This document shows, piece after piece, positions 5,331 to 9,606 of a stretch of 9,606 nucleotides of DNA. Source of the DNA: CAYYIS01 sp964470965 (GTDB lineage: Bacteria > JAAXHH01 > JABIQT01); assembly GCA_964470965.1 (NCBI GenBank), contig CAYYIS010000091.1, forward strand, positions 1-9,606. Reading direction: 5' to 3'. The position numbers and the translations under genes are program-made. The notes beneath the pieces are model-generated. The model searched no databases, was not told where the DNA came from, and saw only the letters and a program-made list of their open reading frames with translations. The stretch's first letter is position 1. Every line of letters starts with the position of its first letter.

Positions 5331-7307
5331 TTATTTAACAAGGTCTTTCCAACCCTCGTAAAGCATCACCATCGCCATGGTGTCCAGCTCGCAGTACCGA
5401 AGAAGCGCCTGCTCGATCTCACCGCGTTCGTAATCCGACATCTCCTGAAACTGCATGCGGGCGTACGCCGTCAAAGCGGCGCCCCCCTCCCGGAGCTGGC
5501 TGTCCTCGCTTAGTCTCGGGGGGGCATCTTCCGGCGGGTTCCGGAACATGTCGGGAAGCTGTTCGTAGGGGTCTATCACCTTTTCCCCGTCGAACGTTAT
5601 CCACCGCCAATCCTTAAAATTCAGGCTCGTGATGCCCCCGGGTGCCCCGTAAATCGGTTGGGAATATTTCTTCTTTAAAAAGTCAGACTTGTTGAGAACG
5701 GCCGGGAGAACCTTTTTTAAGGAATTCGAACCCTTTGTCAAGGGGTCGTAATAATAGCGCTTCCCGATTTCGAGCATGTCCACCATGGCGCGTTCACCGA
5801 CCCACTGTTCTTCGGATTCACGCCGGGATCTGGTGATGGTTCTGATGAACGCGCACAGTGCGTTTCTGTCCTCAATTTCCGAAGCGTCCGACTGGAGCTG
5901 CCGGTAGATGTGATTCAGGAAAGTGTTTTCATGGGTCGCGTACTGAAAAACCGTTCCCCGGTCCCCGGACAGTTCCGCCATGAGGCGCCTGAGAAATTCG
6001 TAATTGGGGAAAACCCCCGGTTCGGCATTTAAGTATTCACCGCGATGCTCGACCGTGCCGTCGTCATAGACCACGTGGTGGGAAAACTGGAAGGCGATGG
6101 CTTCATAGGGATGGCGTCCCCTGTTGAAGGGGATGGCCACCATGGTTGTTTCAAAATCAATGAAATGAAGGGGAAACACCCACGTGTTTAATTCGCGCAT
6201 CAAGCCACTGCCGTCGATCCAGGGCGTATCGTCCCCTGCCTGGTATTTCCGGACCTGAAGCCACTGGCGCTCAGAGGTAGAAAGCCCGGGATTGTTGTCG
6301 GTTTTCGGGGATATGTCATCCTCCGATACGTCGGACAGCTTGATTGTTCCGGCATCGATCAGCTTGGCCTTTTGCCGGTAATTCCATATATCCAGCACCG
6401 TGGCGCAGGAGAAGTCCGCCTCGGACCACCCGAGCTGGTTTTTCCAGCACTCTTTCACGCCGCTCCTGAGCCCCTCCCGTTCGTCCTGTGCGGAAGTTCG
6501 GAATTCACATTCCCTGCAGGCCGTGGACACGGGCGATTGAATCTTCCTGTCCGCCGCGTAATGTTCCGCGTACATCTGGATCTTCTCGGCAAATGAATGC
6601 GGAGAGGGTTCCCTGGTGTCCGTTCCGGCGTATATGTTCTCGCACTCCGCATCCACGTTGACTTGGCAGAGAACCGGCGGGTCCAGGTCATTTTCGCCCA
6701 GGGTGTCGGAAACAACGACGGATTTCCGGTCTTCATCGCCTTTCTGCAGGCGGAACTTTTGATTCAGCTTCTCCGAAGGGCACCGGGCCGACTTGTCCGC
6801 CATCATCAGGTGGGCTTTGACCTTGTATTGCGGAAAAGCCCGGCTGATGACATGCTTCTGGAACGCGGCGTCGTACAGGTACGACTTCCATGCATTTTTT
6901 ATCGTGCCGCTCTTCGTTGAGAAGGGATGTTCTTCCGAGGGATCGAACGACTTGGCTTTTACTTCATAAAGGTCGAGCCGATTACCCGTTTTGACGAGGA
7001 TATCGGCCCGGATAAAGAAATTCCCGGCGCTGACGGCGGCCTCGTAAATGGTTACGTTCTCTTGTTTCAGCAGGTCGTTTGTCTCTGAGAGGGATTCATC
7101 ATAATTACGAGAGACGATCTCATGGCCTCCCGGCAGATAACATTTTGCCAGTGCGCCCACCTGGAATCCGCCCTCGGCCAGGGCTTCCAGGAAGCTGTCT
7201 TCCATCTTCTGGTCGGCGTAGGCCTCCTTGCCGGTGTAGAAAAGCTTGGCCGGACACTCGGTCGCCAGCTGGAATCTTGATTTTGTCAGGAATCGGTTCT
7301 GCGCCAT
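5331..7307 (-). CDS. DUF2779 family protein: Cas4/RecB-like nuclease plus DEDDy exonuclease-like domain
   Basis: Numbers below count from the upstream GTG at 7328; subtract 7 for the preferred ATG at 7307 (658 residues). The N-terminal half is PD-(D/E)XK-like. It has LTKSRFQLATECP with Cys25, RADIL with Asp109, YEVK with Glu122 and Lys124, a Q-x3 motif in AAFQKHV, and Cys271, Cys274 and Cys294, a set that could hold an Fe-S cluster as in Cas4/AddB. The C-terminal half carries exonuclease-type motifs: HFIDFETT (Asp391, Glu393), ATHENTFL, and YCELD (Tyr645-x3-Asp649, DEDDy-like). It is expected to be a cytoplasmic nucleic-acid-processing enzyme; substrate and pathway are unknown to me. The ATG at 7307 is preferred because family members, as I recall them, begin a few residues before the LTKSRF motif; neither start has a good ribosome site. 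It is convergent with phosphatase 2 and has no evident operon partner. Confidence 0.86.
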   Translation of the reverse strand: MAQNRFLTKSRFQLATECPAKLFYTGKEAYADQKMEDSFLEALAEGGFQVGALAKCYLPGGHEIVSRNYDESLSETNDLLKQENVTIYEAAVSAGNFFIRADILVKTGNRLDLYEVKAKSFDPSEEHPFSTKSGTIKNAWKSYLYDAAFQKHVISRAFPQYKVKAHLMMADKSARCPSEKLNQKFRLQKGDEDRKSVVVSDTLGENDLDPPVLCQVNVDAECENIYAGTDTREPSPHSFAEKIQMYAEHYAADRKIQSPVSTACRECEFRTSAQDEREGLRSGVKECWKNQLGWSEADFSCATVLDIWNYRQKAKLIDAGTIKLSDVSEDDISPKTDNNPGLSTSERQWLQVRKYQAGDDTPWIDGSGLMRELNTWVFPLHFIDFETTMVAIPFNRGRHPYEAIAFQFSHHVVYDDGTVEHRGEYLNAEPGVFPNYEFLRRLMAELSGDRGTVFQYATHENTFLNHIYRQLQSDASEIEDRNALCAFIRTITRSRRESEEQWVGERAMVDMLEIGKRYYYDPLTKGSNSLKKVLPAVLNKSDFLKKKYSQPIYGAPGGITSLNFKDWRWITFDGEKVIDPYEQLPDMFRNPPEDAPPRLSEDSQLREGGAALTAYARMQFQEMSDYERGEIEQALLRYCELDTMAMVMLYEGWKDLVK

Positions 7308-7434
7308 GTTAAAGAATCTCGCTTTCACTTAAACCACGGTAAAGGTATTACAGGTTCCGTCGTTGGGAGGCGGTGACCGGGTGACCGTGTTCCGCGGCCG
7401 AACCCGGGCAGGCATCCCGCCCCGTCCTTTTCCT

Positions 7435-9210
7435 TTATTCCCCGGTCAGCCAATGCCATAAACCGCCCGGCGAACCGCGTTTCGCCCGCCCCTTCAACAC
7501 GTCCTTCGTGATGTAAAGGGTGGGGGTGACGTTGAGCATCTGGTCACCGCGCCAGGCACGGTAGCCCAGGTCATTGGGTTTCAGGGCGTCGCCCGCCACA
7601 TAAGGCTTCCACATCTCGTTTATCAGGACATACCACAGGAAGACCCCGCCCACGTCCCGAACGAGGATCTCTTCGGCCTCGTGGTACATGGCTTTTCGCC
7701 GATCAGGATCCCCGACCAGTTCGTTGGCCTGGTGCACGAGGTATTCGAAGCGGTCGTTGTGCCAGGCGTGGCGGCCGTTTGACAGCCACAGCGTCAGCTG
7801 GTTGCTGGCGTCCATGTAATCATACCGGTAGGGGACCAGCCCCAGCGTGAGCGTGTGCGAATTCATTCGCTCCGTGAAGACCTTGCGCTCCATGTTGCTC
7901 ACGCCCACGTCGATGTTCAGGTTCTGGCTGAGCATGGCCTGGACGCCTTCCGCTGCCGCCCCTATGACCGGAAGCTCCCCGCGCATCCAGATGTCCATGT
8001 CCGGAAATCCCTTGCCGTCCGGATAGCCCGCCTCTGCCAGCCGCCGCCGCGCCAGGTCCGGATCGTACCGCTGGATGTGTGCGAGCGCCTCCGTGTTGGC
8101 GCCCGGAAACCCGGGCTGCAGCATGGAGGCCGCCGGTAAACCGATACCCCGCAGCGCCGATTTCATCAACGCCTCCGGATCGATCGCGTGGCTGAACGCC
8201 TGGCGCACCCGTATGTCGTTGAACGGCGGGTGGTAGGTATCCATGATCAGGTAGTAGGTCATGAAATCCAGGTAGGCGTTCAGCTGGTCCCGCAGCATCG
8301 GATCCGTCTGCACGCGGTTGATTTCGGCCTGGTTGCTCAGGGGGATGTAATCCACCTCTCCCGCTTCATAGGCCGGCAGGAAGGGCGGCGGTGCGGCCGG
8401 GTTGAAGAGCCGCGCGATCACCCGTTCGAGCAATGGTTTGTTGGGCCCCCGGTAATGAGGATTGGGTTCGAGAATGATCAGGTCGGCTTTGCGCCATTCC
8501 TTGAGCCTGTAGGGACCGTTGCCCAGGAGGGTTTCCGGCCGTGTGGACCAGGCGGGGCCGTACTTTTCGAAAAGGTGTTTGGGGGTGACCCAGCTGTAGG
8601 TCAACAATTCAGGCAGGTAGGGGACCGGCTGTCCCGTGGTGATGGCCAGGGTGTGCTCGTCAAGAGCTTTGACGCCGACCGAGTCGACCGGCAGTTCTCC
8701 GGCTATGACCTCACCCCAGTTCTTGATGGGACGGTAATACCATTCATAATCGAATCCGGTCTTCGGATCCGCGTGCCGGTGCATGGTGCTCTCGTAATCA
8801 TAGGCGGTGACAGGCCGTCCGTCCTGGAATATGAGATCCTTCTGCAGGTGAAAAACCCAGGTGAGCTTGTCGTCCAGAACTTCCCAGTGGGTAGCCGCTG
8901 CCGGGAGCAGGTTGAAGTTACGGTCCACCCTGGTGAGCGGTTCGTTGACAAGGGCGAAGCCGAACACCTTCTGGTAGGACGACACCGCCCGGTCCATGTA
9001 CCGGTTGTCCAGCTCGAAAACCGTGAGGGACTGGTGCTCCAGAGACGCCGCGTCAGGGGGCAGGGTGACGCCGACGGAGTTTACGACCGGCTGCGGTGCG
9101 GTTCGGTCCTGTCCGGCCACGAGCACCACCGTGTACATGGATACCAATAATACGCCGAGGAGGCACAATCCTTTGCAAAGAACCTTCTTCGTGGATCCGG
9201 CCAAGGTCAT
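7435..9210 (-). CDS. Family-5 extracellular substrate-binding protein (peptide/oligopeptide ABC transporter type)
   Basis: This is a 591-residue secreted protein. Residues ~8-33 form a signal sequence (KKVLCKG, then a hydrophobic core ending LVAGQ) without a lipobox cysteine, so it is periplasmic or N-terminally anchored rather than a typical lipoprotein. SBP_bac_5 signatures follow: NEPLTRVDRNFNLLPAAATHWEV, DLIFQDGRPVTAYDY, LLGNGPYRLKEW, and FNDIRVRQAFSHAIDPEAL. Such proteins capture peptides, nickel or other small solutes and pass them to an ABC permease; no permease gene is visible here. The start at 9210 is set by the ATGA overlap with the upstream hydrolase, with GGGGGA abutting it. A start at 9279 would put 23 uncharged-core-lacking residues before the signal peptide and run deep into the neighbour. 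It is slightly longer than the usual ~520-550 residues. Confidence 0.92.
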   Translation of the reverse strand: MTLAGSTKKVLCKGLCLLGVLLVSMYTVVLVAGQDRTAPQPVVNSVGVTLPPDAASLEHQSLTVFELDNRYMDRAVSSYQKVFGFALVNEPLTRVDRNFNLLPAAATHWEVLDDKLTWVFHLQKDLIFQDGRPVTAYDYESTMHRHADPKTGFDYEWYYRPIKNWGEVIAGELPVDSVGVKALDEHTLAITTGQPVPYLPELLTYSWVTPKHLFEKYGPAWSTRPETLLGNGPYRLKEWRKADLIILEPNPHYRGPNKPLLERVIARLFNPAAPPPFLPAYEAGEVDYIPLSNQAEINRVQTDPMLRDQLNAYLDFMTYYLIMDTYHPPFNDIRVRQAFSHAIDPEALMKSALRGIGLPAASMLQPGFPGANTEALAHIQRYDPDLARRRLAEAGYPDGKGFPDMDIWMRGELPVIGAAAEGVQAMLSQNLNIDVGVSNMERKVFTERMNSHTLTLGLVPYRYDYMDASNQLTLWLSNGRHAWHNDRFEYLVHQANELVGDPDRRKAMYHEAEEILVRDVGGVFLWYVLINEMWKPYVAGDALKPNDLGYRAWRGDQMLNVTPTLYITKDVLKGRAKRGSPGGLWHWLTGE

Positions 9211-9606
9211 TCCCCCGGTAAGATCAGGTAAAAATCGTCGAATAGATACTTGCGCGTCCCGCCCTCGAAGGGGATCCATTCCGCGGACCCCGCGCGGATG
9301 GACCGGAATGCCTCATCGAGGTGTGTTAAGGCGGAAGCCTCCACCATGGTGTAGTTGTGCGCCGGCAGGAGATAATCGACCCTGTCGGCAAGTGCGGCCA
9401 GGCGGGCGGCGGAGGCCGCGTAGGCGTCAAAGTCGGAACCGGGGAGGTGTACGTACATGTGGGCGGGATAGAACGCGTCCGCGGTGAACAGCAGGCGGTT
9501 CTCCGCGTCGAGAACACAGATCTCGTCGGGCGCGTGACCGGGGGTGTGGATCACCTCCAGCACACGGTCGCCCAGGTCTATGGTGTCACCGTCCCGGACG
9601 GTGTGT
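9207..9606 (-). CDS. Metallo-beta-lactamase-fold hydrolase, N-terminal part outside the window
   Basis: The last 132 residues are present, with the frame open to the right edge. DGDTIDLGDRVLEVIHTPGHAPDE carries the family's conserved TPGH metal-ligand histidine. LLFTADAFYPAH carries the bridging aspartate in the FTGD-like position, with Ala replacing the usual Gly, and YLLPAHN carries the late histidine. The diagnostic H-x-H-x-D-H motif should lie beyond the edge. These Zn-dependent enzymes hydrolyse thioesters, lactones, phosphoesters and similar bonds; the substrate cannot be told from this half. The stop (TGA, 9207-9209) overlaps the start of the substrate-binding protein in ATGA, so the two are translated from one message and may share a substrate pathway, which is inference. 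Confidence 0.88.
   Translation of the reverse strand, partial: HTVRDGDTIDLGDRVLEVIHTPGHAPDEICVLDAENRLLFTADAFYPAHMYVHLPGSDFDAYAASAARLAALADRVDYLLPAHNYTMVEASALTHLDEAFRSIRAGSAEWIPFEGGTRKYLFDDFYLILPGE

Noticed and set aside
7308..7328. GTG start extending the DUF2779 protein by seven residues
   Set aside because: No ribosome site is visible, and the extra residues precede the N-terminal motif where relatives usually begin. It is kept only as an alternative.
7372..7386. GGTGACC twice, one base apart
   Set aside because: Too short and too common in GC-rich DNA to claim as an operator without further copies.
7406..7439. Hairpin GGGCAGG/CCCGCCC followed by a pyrimidine/T-rich run, terminator-like on the plus strand
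   Set aside because: Both flanking genes are on the minus strand, so no plus-strand transcript needs ending here. The stem has an A-C mismatch, and the minus direction lacks a T tract.
8188..9150. 320-codon plus-strand open frame opposite the substrate-binding protein
   Set aside because: The minus strand encodes clear family-5 receptor motifs throughout. The plus-strand frame has no recognisable domain and is explained as a shadow.
1..9606. tRNA, rRNA, CRISPR arrays, intact insertion sequences, toxin-antitoxin pairs
   Set aside because: Searched by eye on both strands. No cloverleaf with conserved arms, no regularly spaced repeats, no transposase motifs and no full-length small toxin pair were found.

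Overview
The window is a 9.6 kb piece of a high-GC bacterial chromosome or contig. I cannot name the organism. The ATGA/GTGA-coupled genes and a family-5 substrate-binding protein with a Sec signal but no visible lipobox are compatible with a Gram-negative (diderm) host, but that is weak evidence. Two stretches (about 1-400 and 4080-4400) are clearly more AT-rich than the rest and lie next to broken genes, which suggests an accessory, recombined region.

Layout, left to right. (i) 3-326, plus strand: the ATP-binding part of an HSP90-like (GHKL) ATPase, cut by the window edge and then stopping soon after the glycine-rich motif. (ii) 418-1023, plus: an unrecognised 201-residue protein with its own predicted promoter. 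(iii) 1121-4057, plus: a tightly packed three-gene cassette: a HIRAN domain fused to an ARPP-1-type domain, a DraG-family ADP-ribosylglycohydrolase, and a dual-specificity-type phosphatase, linked by 8-nt and 4-nt overlaps. (iv) 4058-4357: AT-rich spacer with a hairpin and a good sigma-70-like promoter. (v) 4358-5240, plus: a second, decayed copy of the same cassette. Its first two genes have collapsed into a short HIRAN-to-glycohydrolase fusion with a frameshift, while its phosphatase gene is intact and has gained an internal 66-bp tandem duplication. (vi) 5331-7307, minus: a DUF2779-type protein combining a Cas4/RecB-like nuclease with a DEDDy exonuclease-like domain. (vii) 7435-9606, minus: a family-5 substrate-binding protein translationally coupled to a metallo-beta-lactamase-fold hydrolase that runs off the right edge.

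The most interesting part is 1121-5240. Glycohydrolase, phosphatase and ARPP-1 partner together look like an ADP-ribose/NAD-derivative processing system, with HIRAN as a possible DNA-end or damage sensor. The window also preserves a readable evolutionary event. The whole cassette was duplicated, about 2.1 kb was then lost between two TGGCTGGC repeats in the second copy, and only the phosphatase was kept, still entered through the same GTGA coupling. The biochemical role of the system is inference; the architecture and the duplication scar are visible directly.
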